A stretch of 64,000 bases of DNA from Psychromonas aquimarina ATCC BAA-1526 (GCF_000428725.1 NZ_KE386791.1:62001-126000), one strand, 5' to 3'. Counted from the stretch's first letter, positions 17,928 to 26,671 are shown. A program made the numbers and translations. Notes: a model not told the origin generated them from the sequence alone.

Positions 17928-18479
17928 ATGAAAGATAACTTACAAGCTATAGTTACATTACTTGCTCTGGTTAATCCTGCTGTGTGTGCTGTTAAAACTG
18001 CTTTTGTGGTTTGTATAGTACTTGGTTTAGCTGCATTATTTGGTGCAAATATTTTAGCGTTATTTGGTGTTTCTTTAGATGCTTTTGCCATTGCCGGAGG
18101 CGGTATCTTATCATTTATCGGGATTAAGATGCTGATGCAGAGCGGCGGCTCTGCAGGAAATGCTGATCAGCTTGAACATGATAAAGATGTGAGCCTTTCA
18201 CCGCTTATTTTATTTGCGGCCAGCCCGGGTACTATTACCGGGGTCATTACTATTTCATCTAGTCACAGTGATGTAGGGGTTCCAGTATCTTCTTTAGTTG
18301 CGATTGCAGTTGTGACAGTGGTCTTGCTATGTGTCCTGTTAGCTGTCTCCTATCTGCCAAAAAGATCGAGTAAAATCGGCCTGGGCCGGCAAATGATAAC
18401 TAGTTACCTGGGCGTAATAGTGATTGCCATGGGGGTACAGTTTGCCTTTACTGGTATTAAGCAGTTTATGTATGGATAG
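17928..18479 (+). CDS. MarC-family membrane protein with a shortened first loop
   Basis: About 183 residues of strongly hydrophobic sequence with the MarC (UPF0056) pattern: NPAVCA, then ALFGANILALFGVSLDAFAIAGGGILSFIGIKML, a cytoplasmic loop rich in charge, then SPGTITGVITI and three more helices. In relatives as I know them, about 20 residues lie between the NPxxxA motif and the next helix. Here VKTAFVV follows NPAVCA directly, suggesting a short in-frame deletion. The frame opens at 17901, but the ATG at 17928 has GGAGA upstream. Function of MarC proteins is unproven despite the name. A second, broken family member is at 62039. Confidence 0.72.
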   Translation: MKDNLQAIVTLLALVNPAVCAVKTAFVVCIVLGLAALFGANILALFGVSLDAFAIAGGGILSFIGIKMLMQSGGSAGNADQLEHDKDVSLSPLILFAASPGTITGVITISSSHSDVGVPVSSLVAIAVVTVVLLCVLLAVSYLPKRSSKIGLGRQMITSYLGVIVIAMGVQFAFTGIKQFMYG

Positions 18480-18565
18480 TAGATGTACTGGCGCCGGGCA
18501 GCCTGCCGCAGGTATTAATATATAATTCCGATTACTCAAATGTATCTAACAGTGAGCAGCTGGCA

Positions 18566-19009
18566 ATGAAAAAATATAGTACTGACAATGTGAGTTACAA
18601 AACATTCAGGCCTCATGGGCGAGTTGAATTCTCTGTTGTTGATGAAAATATCATTATTTATCGAGCGTGGGGCCCGTTTAATAGTGAGTTTTTTAGCGTC
18701 CTTGAAGCAATTGAACCTGATGCTTTAATAGAAGTGCAGAGTAATGTTAGGAGCTGGGGGGAGGTTGTTGTTTTTGAGGACTCCTGCATGGCTGTGGATA
18801 ATTTTTTCCTTGAATTTAGTGCTTATTTGAAATCCATGAAAGCGCGTGATTTAGTACCAATAGCCAGCGCATATGTTTTTTCAAATAACATTGAGGGCGG
18901 CTTACTTATGAAAGATAAATATAAAAAATGTTACCAAGATGCTGGATTAGTATTTTCAACATTTGCTGATGAGGAAACTGCATTGTCTTGGATTAAATCC
19001 TGTTTTTAG
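18566..19009 (+). CDS. Hypothetical protein, 147 residues
   Basis: A soluble protein with no signal peptide or membrane helix. It contains FRPHGRVEFSVVDENIIIYRAWGPFNSEFF, which has the rhythm of a STAS/SpoIIAA-like sheet, and ends with ALSWIKSCF. I do not recognise the family with confidence. It lies 86 bp after the MarC-like gene in the same direction. The coding region has a believable codon pattern and starts at an ATG, so I take it as real. Confidence 0.6.
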   Translation: MKKYSTDNVSYKTFRPHGRVEFSVVDENIIIYRAWGPFNSEFFSVLEAIEPDALIEVQSNVRSWGEVVVFEDSCMAVDNFFLEFSAYLKSMKARDLVPIASAYVFSNNIEGGLLMKDKYKKCYQDAGLVFSTFADEETALSWIKSCF

Positions 19010-19243
19010 TAAATTAATAAGTCAGTTATTTGTTTAACACGACTTAAGGCGGCTGCCGCAGGTAGAATTGAAAAAGTCTGCAGTTCTATTGACGTGGATC
19101 CGAAAAACAACTTTCTATCGCTGACCATGTAAAGATAATACTTCATACCATTCCGCCTAATTATCTGATTCATTTCTTTTTCTGTATATAGTTTTTTCTT
19201 CTAAAGGACAGCTATTGCGCTTCATTTGCTTGGCTCGTGATGG

Positions 19244-19395
19244 AGAAAAAGAACAATCCAGTCAAAAAACTCAGTAAAGCTGCCCTAAACGTTCCATTCA
19301 CTAATATTTTTTCTCGTTATAAAAGAAACTACGCTCATCACTTAAACACACCGAGGAAAAGTATGAGCTTAATCAGTATGCCGTTTGTAGACACC
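19244..19395 (+). repeat. Duplicated leader, copy 1 (5' region of the outer-membrane protein gene)
   Basis: About 150 bp, running from GAAAAAGAACAATCCA through ACTACGCTCATCACTTAAAC and GAGGAAAAGT to the ninth to eleventh codons of the gene. They match 21233-21384 without gaps at roughly 85-90% identity. Both copies carry the same ribosome site and the same first residues MSLISMPFV. The strand is that of the genes. Confidence 0.85.
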
Positions 19396-20313
19396 GAAAT
19401 TAAAGCTGGACGCGGCACTTCTCAGAAGAATAAATGGAAAATGCTGCTGGCCCTGGCTGCTGCAGGATTTGCCGGCCCCGCACTTGCAGACGGAGTCGTC
19501 GGCGCAGGTCATTATGCACCGGCAATTTCCAATATCCGTGACCTTACTGTGCCTGATCAGGCCGGTTTTGTGTATGAGCAGTATAATTTCTATTACACAA
19601 GTGACACCCTCACGACAAGCTCAGGTAAAGATATCGATGCTGAACTTAGCTCAGGCGGTATTGCACCATTGTTCTTGTGGGTGACGGACTGGGAAGTGCT
19701 GGGGGCGCGTTACAGTTTTTACTTCAACCCGGTTTACCTGTCTAACGACTTCGAGGAGGAAGAAGATCAAGGACTAGGTGATCTCTACATTCAACCGCTT
19801 TGGCTTAGCTGGCTGAATAAAAATTACGACGTTACGCTTGGTGTGGGTGTGTACGCACCGGTAGGTGATGAGGATGTTACTCTAGATATGTGGACAACTC
19901 AGTTTCAACTTGCCGGGTATTATTACATGATGGACCAGGCGACAGCCTTAATGCTTGCCGCCACCTATGAGATTCACAGCGAAGTTGACCAGAGCGGAGT
20001 GACACCGGGTGATCACCTTACTATTGAGTATGGATGGAGCCAATACTTGAGCCCGCAATTTGAAGTCGGTATCCGTGGTTACAGTCAGTGGCAAATGCAC
20101 AGAGATGACCTGCCGTCCTCTCTCAACAACTTGAATCAGCGCTTAGGCTCTGATATTGGGAATAAATCAGAAGTACACGGGCTGGGTATACAGGCTGCAT
20201 ACTGGTTTGATAATCAATGGAACCTCGCGTTTAACTACACTAAAGAATATGGTGCAGAGTCTCGATTTGAAGGTGAAATGTTTTCTCTTAATATAACTTA
20301 TATGATGAATTGA
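19363..20313 (+). CDS. SphA/MetA-type outer-membrane beta-barrel protein
   Basis: About 316 residues. After the shared leader residues MSLISMPFV comes a cationic segment and a signal helix (KMLLALAAAGFAGPALADG). Alternating aromatic beta strands follow, for example EQYNFYYTSDTL, YSFYFNPVYL and DVTLGVGVYAPVG. The C-terminus is FSLNITYMMN. This looks like the phenol-degradation meta-pathway/SphA outer-membrane family, thought to pass hydrophobic substrates. The frame extends upstream to 19237, but in the paralogous leader at 21233 the equivalent frame has a stop codon just before the ATG. The ATG at 19363 is therefore the start. It is likely regulated together with the gene at 21352 through the duplicated leader. 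Confidence 0.75.
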   Translation: MSLISMPFVDTEIKAGRGTSQKNKWKMLLALAAAGFAGPALADGVVGAGHYAPAISNIRDLTVPDQAGFVYEQYNFYYTSDTLTTSSGKDIDAELSSGGIAPLFLWVTDWEVLGARYSFYFNPVYLSNDFEEEEDQGLGDLYIQPLWLSWLNKNYDVTLGVGVYAPVGDEDVTLDMWTTQFQLAGYYYMMDQATALMLAATYEIHSEVDQSGVTPGDHLTIEYGWSQYLSPQFEVGIRGYSQWQMHRDDLPSSLNNLNQRLGSDIGNKSEVHGLGIQAAYWFDNQWNLAFNYTKEYGAESRFEGEMFSLNITYMMN

Positions 20314-20325
20314 ACTTAATAAAAA

Positions 20326-20390
20326 CGGACATTCATAAGTTAGCATAACTAAAGAAGCTAAAGGGGGGAACTTCTGAATGTCCGATTTTA
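20326..20390 (+). terminator. Long imperfect inverted repeat after the outer-membrane protein gene
   Basis: CGGACATTCATAAGTT at 20326 pairs with AACTTCTGAATGTCCG ending at 20384 with one mismatch, across a ~27-base loop, followed by ATTTTA. It could act as a terminator or an mRNA-stabilising hairpin. Confidence 0.5.
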
Positions 20391-20714
20391 GGATGCTTAA
20401 GGGTATTCACAATACTAAAATAATGCACGTATGCGGCGTGTTCTTAAAACTGCTCAGCTCCTGATCTAATTCTAAGGGCATATATTCTTTTTGAAAGTGG
20501 GGGGATTATTTTGATTGTCCAGCTGTACGACTACATCAATACTTAGCTTATTGAATGTGTTGAACTTATCATGTTCATATCGCCTAAATCTTCAAAAATT
20601 TACTAATAACTGTTTGCCTAAATGCAAACTATAATTCGATTTACAGCCCGTTAAAATACGATAGTATAATGCGGCTGTTTTGTGCATTTACGCTTCTTAG
20701 GTGGAGAGCTGAAG

Positions 20715-21059
20715 GTGAAAAATCTATTATTAATTTTGTTATCTCTATTTTCTTTAAATGTGCTTTCTTCAACTCAAGATGAAATTGACCACCTTATACG
20801 CTTTGTGGCTGCAACTGACTGTAAATATGAGCGAAATGGTACTATACACAATGGGACTAAAGCAGCTGAACATATAAACAAGAAGTATGAGTATTTTTCG
20901 GATGATATTCAGTCAACTGAAGACTTTATAAAATATTCCGCGACTCAAAGTAAGATGTCGGGTAAATTTTATAAAGTTCACTGCGGCAATAAAGCGCCAA
21001 TAAAAAGTCGGGACTGGCTCTCTGCTGAATTAAAGGCTTATAGAAAGACACAAAAGTAG
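20715..21059 (+). CDS. DUF5329-type small exported protein
   Basis: About 114 residues. A signal peptide (KNLLLILLSLFSLNVLSS) precedes a small domain: TQDEIDHLIRFVAATDCKYERNGT, HINKKYEYF, TEDFIKYSATQSKMSGKFYKVHC and WLSAELKAYR. This matches the pattern of DUF5329 proteins, whose function is unknown. Two conserved cysteines may pair in the periplasm. A frame opens at 20682, but GGAGAG precedes the GTG at 20715, giving a clean signal peptide. Confidence 0.68.
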   Translation: MKNLLLILLSLFSLNVLSSTQDEIDHLIRFVAATDCKYERNGTIHNGTKAAEHINKKYEYFSDDIQSTEDFIKYSATQSKMSGKFYKVHCGNKAPIKSRDWLSAELKAYRKTQK

Positions 21060-21232
21060 TGCAGGTAAACGAATTGAATTTATAAGTCAGGAGATAAAAT
21101 TGTCTTTTATACCTGCTTAATTACTGCAAACTTACAAGCAGCTAAAATTTGTCTTATTCTGCAGTACCTTCATTTTATACTTCACTCGACTTTGTGTGAT
21201 TTTCCCTGTTATCTGCATCTGTCCTGGTAACG

Positions 21233-21384
21233 CGAAAAAGAACAATCCAATCAAAAAACACACTAAAGCAGCCTCGAATGTTCCATTTGCTAATATTTTC
21301 CCTGGTTATAGAAGAAACTACGCTCATCACTTAAACACATAGAGGAAAAGTATGAGCTTAATTAGTATGCCGTTTGTAGAAACA
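21233..21384 (+). repeat. Duplicated leader, copy 2 (5' region of the DUF3302-like gene)
   Basis: Gap-free counterpart of 19244-19395. Here a TAG in the leader frame just upstream of GAGGAAAAGT shows that translation begins at the ATG at 21352. The high identity in a non-coding segment points to a shared regulatory function or a recent duplication. Confidence 0.85.
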
Positions 21385-21675
21385 GGAGTCGATACAGGTC
21401 TGCACATCGCAGCAGCAGTTGTGATGGTTGGCTCTATTGTCGCCATTGCTGCTGGTTTTTGGAAAATTCATGAGCTGCCTATACATAAAGCGCATCAAAC
21501 TGAGCACCAGCAAATTGGGCTTATAACTGCGCTTACCTGGATTGGTTTTGTCTGGCACTGGGTATGGGTCGTTGCGGTAATTGTCGCTTTTGTTGACGGC
21601 GAAAAAATTCTTAGAAAAATTCGTAATATTTGGCAGGAAACCGACGCCGACAACAACAATAAGATTGAGGAGTAA
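21352..21675 (+). CDS. DUF3302-like small inner-membrane protein (YiaW/YibI type)
   Basis: This 107-residue protein has two membrane helices (LHIAAAVVMVGSIVAIAAGFW and ALTWIGFVWHWVWVVAVIVAFV) separated by an IHELPIHKAH loop. It ends in an acidic tail, DADNNNKIEE. The layout and position just ahead of an HlyD-like gene match E. coli YiaW-YiaV and YibI-YibH. The start is fixed by AGAGGAAAAGT and the upstream stop. Its first nine residues equal those of the outer-membrane protein at 19363. Confidence 0.7.
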   Translation: MSLISMPFVETGVDTGLHIAAAVVMVGSIVAIAAGFWKIHELPIHKAHQTEHQQIGLITALTWIGFVWHWVWVVAVIVAFVDGEKILRKIRNIWQETDADNNNKIEE

Positions 21676-21679
21676 TAAA

Positions 21680-22903
21680 ATGCTTGAAGGTTTAGCTGTT
21701 TGGTCATTATTTATTTTCCTGCTGCGTTTAGTCGGCATGCCCTGGAACAAATTTTCTAAGATTTTTGCATATTTAGGAGGAACTCTATGGTTATTGTTTG
21801 TCTGGGTAGGACTGCTTAATTTTACGCCTATGGATATGTCCGGAGGATCTCTGGTTCAGTCTCCTCATATTCAGTTGAGGCCTGCTTCCAGCCAGGTAAA
21901 AGGCTATGTTAAGGCTATCTATATCAAACCTAATGAACGAGTGAGTAAAGGGCAGCTGGTATATGAGCTGGAAGATGAACCTTTTCAAATCGCTGTAAAT
22001 CAAGCACAGGTTGATGTGGATACGAAAGAAATTGAAGTTAATGTTGCGCTGGAGGAAGTTCTTATTGCTGAGCAGAAACTTGAGAGTGCACAGGCTGATA
22101 TCAGCATTAGTGAAGCTAAATTAAATGCTGCAGAACGTGATTTTGCATGGAAAAAAACAACCTTAGAGCGTTATATAACTCAAAACAACAAAGCGCCGGA
22201 TACTGTAACCCGAAGCACACTGGATGAGCAGCAGACATCGGTTACAGTGGCTCAGGCAAAGGTTAATGCTTTAATAAGCGAGTTGAAAAAGTCAGAAATG
22301 ACAGTCACTAAAAACCAGCTTGAAATTAAAAAATCTAAGCTCAAGGTTAAAAGTGAACAAACAGAGCTGGCTCGTGCTGTAGAAACACTGGCTCAGCAAA
22401 ACTGGAACTTGGACAGCACTAAAATTTATGCACCAGACGATGGTTATGTCACTAACTTTATCATGCGGGAAGGGCAGTATATCGGTGCTATGCCTAGAAT
22501 TCAGATGTATACAGACGAAAAATACGTATTGATGAGAGTTAACCATCAGGCTATCCGTAACGTCAAAGTTGGTCAAAAAGCCGAGTTTACCAGTGCGGTT
22601 TACCCGGGAAAAATCTTTAATGCTCGAGTTGAAGGTATTATTGAAGCAACAGGAGAGTCACAAGGCTCATTAGTGGCAAAAGAAACTAACGTGCGTCAGA
22701 CAACGGCTCTGAATGCCAGTAATAAGCACCATTTGGTGCGCTTAAAAATTGATGAAACACAAGGCAGAGATCTTCCGGTGGGAGCTGTTGGCCTGGCCTG
22801 GATATCAGGAGAAAAGCCGATGAGCTTTCTTGATTTCCTCGACCCTGTCCGGGGAATTATTATCCGCATGAAATCGCAAATATACTTCTTCTACTCTATG
22901 TAA
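21680..22903 (+). CDS. HlyD-family membrane fusion protein (YiaV/YibH type)
   Basis: About 407 residues. Two N-terminal membrane helices are followed by a biotinyl-lipoyl half (PASSQVKGYVKAIYIKPNERVSKGQLVYELED). A long coiled-coil hairpin (~80-235) comes next, then the second lipoyl half (KIYAPDDGYVTNFIMREGQYI) and a beta-barrel domain. These proteins bridge the inner membrane to an outer-membrane channel. In the YiaV/YibH class no dedicated pump is known. The ATG at 21680 lies four bases after the preceding stop, with GAGGAG inside the end of that gene, so the two are translated together. A terminator closes the pair. Confidence 0.82.
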   Translation: MLEGLAVWSLFIFLLRLVGMPWNKFSKIFAYLGGTLWLLFVWVGLLNFTPMDMSGGSLVQSPHIQLRPASSQVKGYVKAIYIKPNERVSKGQLVYELEDEPFQIAVNQAQVDVDTKEIEVNVALEEVLIAEQKLESAQADISISEAKLNAAERDFAWKKTTLERYITQNNKAPDTVTRSTLDEQQTSVTVAQAKVNALISELKKSEMTVTKNQLEIKKSKLKVKSEQTELARAVETLAQQNWNLDSTKIYAPDDGYVTNFIMREGQYIGAMPRIQMYTDEKYVLMRVNHQAIRNVKVGQKAEFTSAVYPGKIFNARVEGIIEATGESQGSLVAKETNVRQTTALNASNKHHLVRLKIDETQGRDLPVGAVGLAWISGEKPMSFLDFLDPVRGIIIRMKSQIYFFYSM

Positions 22904-22908
22904 CTCTA

Positions 22909-22937
22909 TCCCCTTTAGTGCAGGCTAAAGGGGATTT
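22909..22937 (+). terminator. Rho-independent terminator after the HlyD gene
   Basis: The stem ATCCCCTTTAG/CTAAAGGGGAT with a short loop is followed by TTTTT, directly after the stop codon of the HlyD-like gene. Confidence 0.88.
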
Positions 22938-23026
22938 TTTCATTTCAAAAAAATTTATGAAACTGCTGTGGTCAGTGCTAATCTTGATATAAGCCACTCT
23001 TTGAGATTTTCAGTAAAAGGATGCTT

Positions 23027-24061
23027 ATGTCAACAGCTAATGCGACAGCGTTTGGAAGAACCGGCGTTTTTTGGCTTTTTATTAAAGCCATGGATGATTA
23101 TTACGGCGGCTGCATAAAAAAAGTAAACCTTCCGGTAAGTCTTTTCAACGACCATATGCGGTTAATGCCGTTAACAGAAATGACCCGTTTTTTCGGCATT
23201 CTTGAAGAGGGCATCAGTGATGAACTTTTTATTGCTAAGGGCTGCTCAAAAATGCAGTTAAAAAACTTTGCTCCCTTAGACTCTATTGTCTGTTCCTCCC
23301 CGGTATTTTTTACCGCTCTGATGCGCTTTAACTCGTTGTTTAAATGCCTTCAGTCAGGCTGTGACGCCAGAACAGTCCGCAGCGGCGGCATATTCAAGTG
23401 GTGTTATCGAACAGAACTTACGGTTTCTGAAGAACGTTTACAGGACGGGATTGTAGGGGCCTGGACATTTATCCATTTACTGCGTTTATATCATGACCAG
23501 AGTTATGCGCCGATTGCTGTTCATCTGCCTGGCTCTTGTCTAGGAGAGCCGGGAGAAATGCAGCAGATATTGGGCTGTGATGTTATCTGGAATGCCAAGC
23601 AGACCGAAGTCTGGTTTTCGGCAGGCAGTATGAGTAAATTAGCTCCTGAAAAGACTAAATTCCGACCCAAGGTGCGCATAAATCAGATGGATATATTGAG
23701 CTATATTAACATTCCTGCGGCTGATGATTTTGTACGCTGTGTTTATGAGCTGATCAATTATGCGAGAGCTTTTGGTTATCCAAAGTTAGAGTTTATCGCT
23801 GAAATACTTATGATATCACCGCTGACTCTGCAGCGGCGTTTGCAAAAAGAGAACACCAGCTTTTCAGACTTAGTTAAATATCAACTGCTTTATAATCTGG
23901 CCCCGCAAATGCTGGCAAAAGGTGAACTATCAGAGCAGATCAGTAAAGAGTTAGGGTTTAGTAATCCGCAAAGTTTTTCTAAAGCCTTTAAAAAAGCACA
24001 CGATGTTACACCTAAACAATTTGTAGAGCATACTGACATGTTTAAGGGCTTGTGTGATTAG
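23027..24061 (+). CDS. AraC-family transcriptional regulator (Arabinose_bd type)
   Basis: About 344 residues. The N-terminal ~220 residues are the ligand domain of the OruR/ArgR-like AraC group (PLTEMTRFFGILEEGI, then HLPGSCLGEPGEM). The C-terminal ~100 residues form the two helix-turn-helix unit (LEFIAEILMISPLTLQRRLQKENTSF; ISKELGFSNPQSFSKAFKKAHDVTPKQF). The ATG at 23027 follows AAAGGATG. Downstream of a terminator, it is separately transcribed but is the nearest candidate regulator of the preceding YiaVW-like pair and outer-membrane gene. Its TAG stop codon is formed by the first bases of a degenerate MITE. Confidence 0.82.
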   Translation: MSTANATAFGRTGVFWLFIKAMDDYYGGCIKKVNLPVSLFNDHMRLMPLTEMTRFFGILEEGISDELFIAKGCSKMQLKNFAPLDSIVCSSPVFFTALMRFNSLFKCLQSGCDARTVRSGGIFKWCYRTELTVSEERLQDGIVGAWTFIHLLRLYHDQSYAPIAVHLPGSCLGEPGEMQQILGCDVIWNAKQTEVWFSAGSMSKLAPEKTKFRPKVRINQMDILSYINIPAADDFVRCVYELINYARAFGYPKLEFIAEILMISPLTLQRRLQKENTSFSDLVKYQLLYNLAPQMLAKGELSEQISKELGFSNPQSFSKAFKKAHDVTPKQFVEHTDMFKGLCD

Positions 24062-24205
24062 AGTCTGTTCACCTTTGAAGTTTGCCCCTGTTGAGCAATG
24101 CAGAGTGGGCTGTTTTTAGACTTAACCCGAAAGGCTGAGACTATTTTTTTTATCAGCCATTAATGTAGAGTATCTACACTGTTTGACTTCCGCCTTGTTG
24201 TGTCT
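24058..24205. mobile_element. Degenerate, truncated copy of the 15564 MITE
   Basis: The sequence TTAGAGTCTGTTCACCTTTGAAGTTTGCCCCTGTTGAGC aligns to the left end of the intact element. Further blocks AACCCGAAAGGCTGAGACTATTTTT, ATCAGCCATTAATGTAGAGT and CTACACTGTTTGACTTCCGCCTTG follow in the same order. The right end cannot be found, and some internal parts are deleted. It overlaps the stop codon of the AraC gene. Confidence 0.75.
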
Positions 24206-24564
24206 GGGAAGATTTACCTCATTTATCCCGCCTGATCTGCTATATACATTCCAATTGCTGTTTCTTTGAGGCTTCGTTGCATATATTAGTGCCGTCAAAG
24301 ATTAGAGGCTTATTAATATTGCTGTTAATACTGCTCAGGCTGATAAATCCGCGGGATTTGATAGTCTATCCCAAGCGGAATTTTCTGCGGGAAGCAGTGG
24401 CTTTATTATTAGGTTCGCTAAATATTATGACGCGGGCTGATATAAAATTGTATCTGCCTGCTTAAAATAAAATGCATAGGCGGCTCAGTGACAGAGGATT
24501 ATGGTTCGGCAAAACTATTCCATATTTCATTCATTTACTGGTTAAACAGACCGCTGGAGTTGTT
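24206..24564. other. Intergenic stretch with no supported gene
   Basis: It lies between the MITE remnant and the small hypothetical gene. A 62-codon frame at 24277 begins with TTG, has no ribosome site and no recognisable features, so I do not count it. No hairpin or repeat stands out. Confidence 0.4.
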
Positions 24565-24879
24565 ATGAGTATTGTAAAAACGAGAGAGTTGTTTCACAGC
24601 GCACTGCATATTCTGTGCGGCAGCGGAAGCACAAAAAGCCGTATGTTAAGAGCTTATCAAATCATTGCTAATATTGTGCCCGCAAGAGATTTACCAAGAG
24701 AGTTAATAAGCGATTATTATGAGCTTCAACTGCAGCTGAATACAATAGAACCGCGTAAAGGAGAAAGTGCTGTATATGCCGGCGTAGTCAGTTTAAACCA
24801 GATGGACTGCGCAGTAATTATTGATCTTTATATAAATATTTATAAGAGGCTGGCAGTGTCTGCGTCTAAATATGCATAA
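24565..24879 (+). CDS. Hypothetical protein, about 104 residues
   Basis: A small soluble protein beginning MSIVKTRELFHSALHILCGSGSTKSRMLRAYQ and ending NIYKRLAVSASKYA. It looks all-helical and has no signal peptide. I recognise no family. The frame continues upstream to 24472, but the ATG at 24565 preceded by GGAG is the sensible start. The coding pattern is reasonable and it is followed by a symmetrical hairpin. Confidence 0.5.
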   Translation: MSIVKTRELFHSALHILCGSGSTKSRMLRAYQIIANIVPARDLPRELISDYYELQLQLNTIEPRKGESAVYAGVVSLNQMDCAVIIDLYINIYKRLAVSASKYA

Positions 24880-24899
24880 ATTTCGATAGGTATATCCAG

Positions 24900-24932
24900 A
24901 ACCGCCATGTAAGCTGCAGTTTACATGGCGGT
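24900..24932. terminator. Hairpin between convergent genes
   Basis: The stem AACCGCCATGTAA/TTACATGGCGGTT with a short loop lies between the 24565 gene and the converging phospholipase D gene. The T-run is weak, but the position and stem strength suit a shared terminator. Confidence 0.65.
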
Positions 24933-24939
24933 TAATAAG

Positions 24940-26487
24940 TTAAAGCTGTGATTCTACAGGTAACCACTGCAGGAAACCGTTCTTAAAGCGATCCCACCAG
25001 CTGCTGTAAGGATCATTGTTATAGGTTCTTATTTCGTCTCCATCCTTTTGAGTCCAGATAATCTCACCTTCTTTAAGTGATAATTTAAAAGCCCCGTCTT
25101 TAACGATACTGTCAAAATCCTTAACAATAAAAGCCCCTAATTTTTCTGATTCTGCAATCACACCTATTTCTGTATTTTCACTTCGCGAACGAGGATCAAG
25201 GTTCATTGAGCCAATAAAAGTAACCTTACGGTCAATGACAAAATACTTAGCATGTAATGTGAGTTTGGATGCGGTTGAAGAGGCAGCTTTATCGGTATAT
25301 TTTTTTAATACATCTATACGGGTGCTATCGACTTCATATAATTCTACACCAAGTGCTAATAATGCTTTTCGGTACTTTGAATAACCAGAGTGTACTATGG
25401 TGACATCATTGGATTTCATCGAATTGGTTAAAATTCTAACGGTTACACCTTTTTTTACCAGATCGCCGAATAACGCAACACCTTCATCTCCTGGTACAAA
25501 GTAAGGTGAAACGATTACGAGTTCGTCTTTTGCATTATTTACGTAAGGGCGTAATTTTGGAGTCAGGTGGTATTCTGTTTTTTCACGTGAAGAGACAACT
25601 TTTAACGGGTCATCATATAAGACTTCTGCATTACCCGTATATTCGTTTACTATATCTTTTTTCACTAAACTTATTAAATCGTTTTCACGCAGTGCCTGCG
25701 CATATTGAGAATCCCGGTGTTCCTCTATGAAGGACTGTAAAGTTTGACCGACTTCCTTTAAGTCATTTTTTGACGGCTGGTAATCATTTAATAAATTGAT
25801 GCCGTAGGTGATTTCACTGTTCCAATATAAGTCAAAAGAAGTCTGCACCTCTTGTACAACGCCGCCTGTAAAAGCAATATCTAAATCTCCAAAAGCAACA
25901 TCTGAGTGTGCGCCGTAATATTGGTCTCCTATATTACGCCCGCCTAAAATGGATATACTGCTGTCTACCGTGAACGTTTTGTTATGCATTCGACGTGTTA
26001 CTGAACCAAAACCGGTAATAAACTGTCGAGTGCGTCTTTTATCACGTAAAAACGGATTGAAAATGCGTACTTCAAAATTTGGATGAGCAGTCAGTTTAGC
26101 AATATCAATATCTTTGCCGGCTAAATCCATATCATCTACAAGCAGTCGTATGCGCACCCCTCGCTCAGCCGCCTGCCATAAAGCTGCCGTTAACAGCCCT
26201 CCACTTAAATCAGAGTGATATTGATAATACTGCAGATCTACACTCTTTTGCGCCGCATTAATCAGGGAAACTCGAGCAACAAAAGCATCAACGCCGTCTT
26301 CAAGCAGCATCATTAACGCGTCATCATTATTTAAACCGAGCAGCCTACGTTCTTCATCAAGCGCCATGGTTAACTGACTCTCTTGAGATTTACTCATTGC
26401 GTAACTTTTACTGCTGGTATTGTCCGGCAGGCCGGCACAGGAAAATAAAAAGAAAACGGCTAACAGAGGGATAATATGTTTAAGCAC
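24940..26487 (-). CDS. clsC: Phospholipase D-family lipoprotein, ClsC-like cardiolipin synthase
   Basis: This 515-residue protein carries two HKD catalytic motifs: MHNKTFTVDSSISILGGRN (H168, K170) and LHAKYFVIDRKVTFIGSMN (near residue 410). The signal peptide ends FLFSCAG, a lipobox, so it is tethered to a membrane facing the periplasm. E. coli ClsC makes cardiolipin from phosphatidylglycerol and phosphatidylethanolamine; length and order of motifs are comparable. A generic phospholipase D role remains possible. It lies next to cti in the same direction, so both may adjust membrane lipids. A partner like E. coli YmdB is not seen. Confidence 0.75.
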   Translation of the reverse strand: MLKHIIPLLAVFFLFSCAGLPDNTSSKSYAMSKSQESQLTMALDEERRLLGLNNDDALMMLLEDGVDAFVARVSLINAAQKSVDLQYYQYHSDLSGGLLTAALWQAAERGVRIRLLVDDMDLAGKDIDIAKLTAHPNFEVRIFNPFLRDKRRTRQFITGFGSVTRRMHNKTFTVDSSISILGGRNIGDQYYGAHSDVAFGDLDIAFTGGVVQEVQTSFDLYWNSEITYGINLLNDYQPSKNDLKEVGQTLQSFIEEHRDSQYAQALRENDLISLVKKDIVNEYTGNAEVLYDDPLKVVSSREKTEYHLTPKLRPYVNNAKDELVIVSPYFVPGDEGVALFGDLVKKGVTVRILTNSMKSNDVTIVHSGYSKYRKALLALGVELYEVDSTRIDVLKKYTDKAASSTASKLTLHAKYFVIDRKVTFIGSMNLDPRSRSENTEIGVIAESEKLGAFIVKDFDSIVKDGAFKLSLKEGEIIWTQKDGDEIRTYNNDPYSSWWDRFKNGFLQWLPVESQL

Positions 26488-26638
26488 GATTATTTCCTTA
26501 TAAATTATTGATAAATATTATTTAAGCTGCGAATGGCGGCAAAAGCAAGGTTAAAAGGAGGTTTTACTTTTGTTCGCAGGCCTGCAGTAAAAGACAAAAA
26601 ACTGAATTCATAAAAGCATTCTTTCTGGCCAGAATAAT

Positions 26639-26671
26639 ACCCGTGAAACGAACTGTCAGCTGTTTCACGGG
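26639..26671 (-). terminator. Hairpin after cti
   Basis: CCCGTGAAAC and GTTTCACGGG form a 10-bp stem with a 12-base loop just after the cti stop codon (minus-strand sense). The following T-run is poor. Confidence 0.6.

Noticed and set aside
24277-24465. 62-codon frame starting with TTG
   Set aside because: No ribosome site, no similarity that I can recognise, leucine-rich by composition only.
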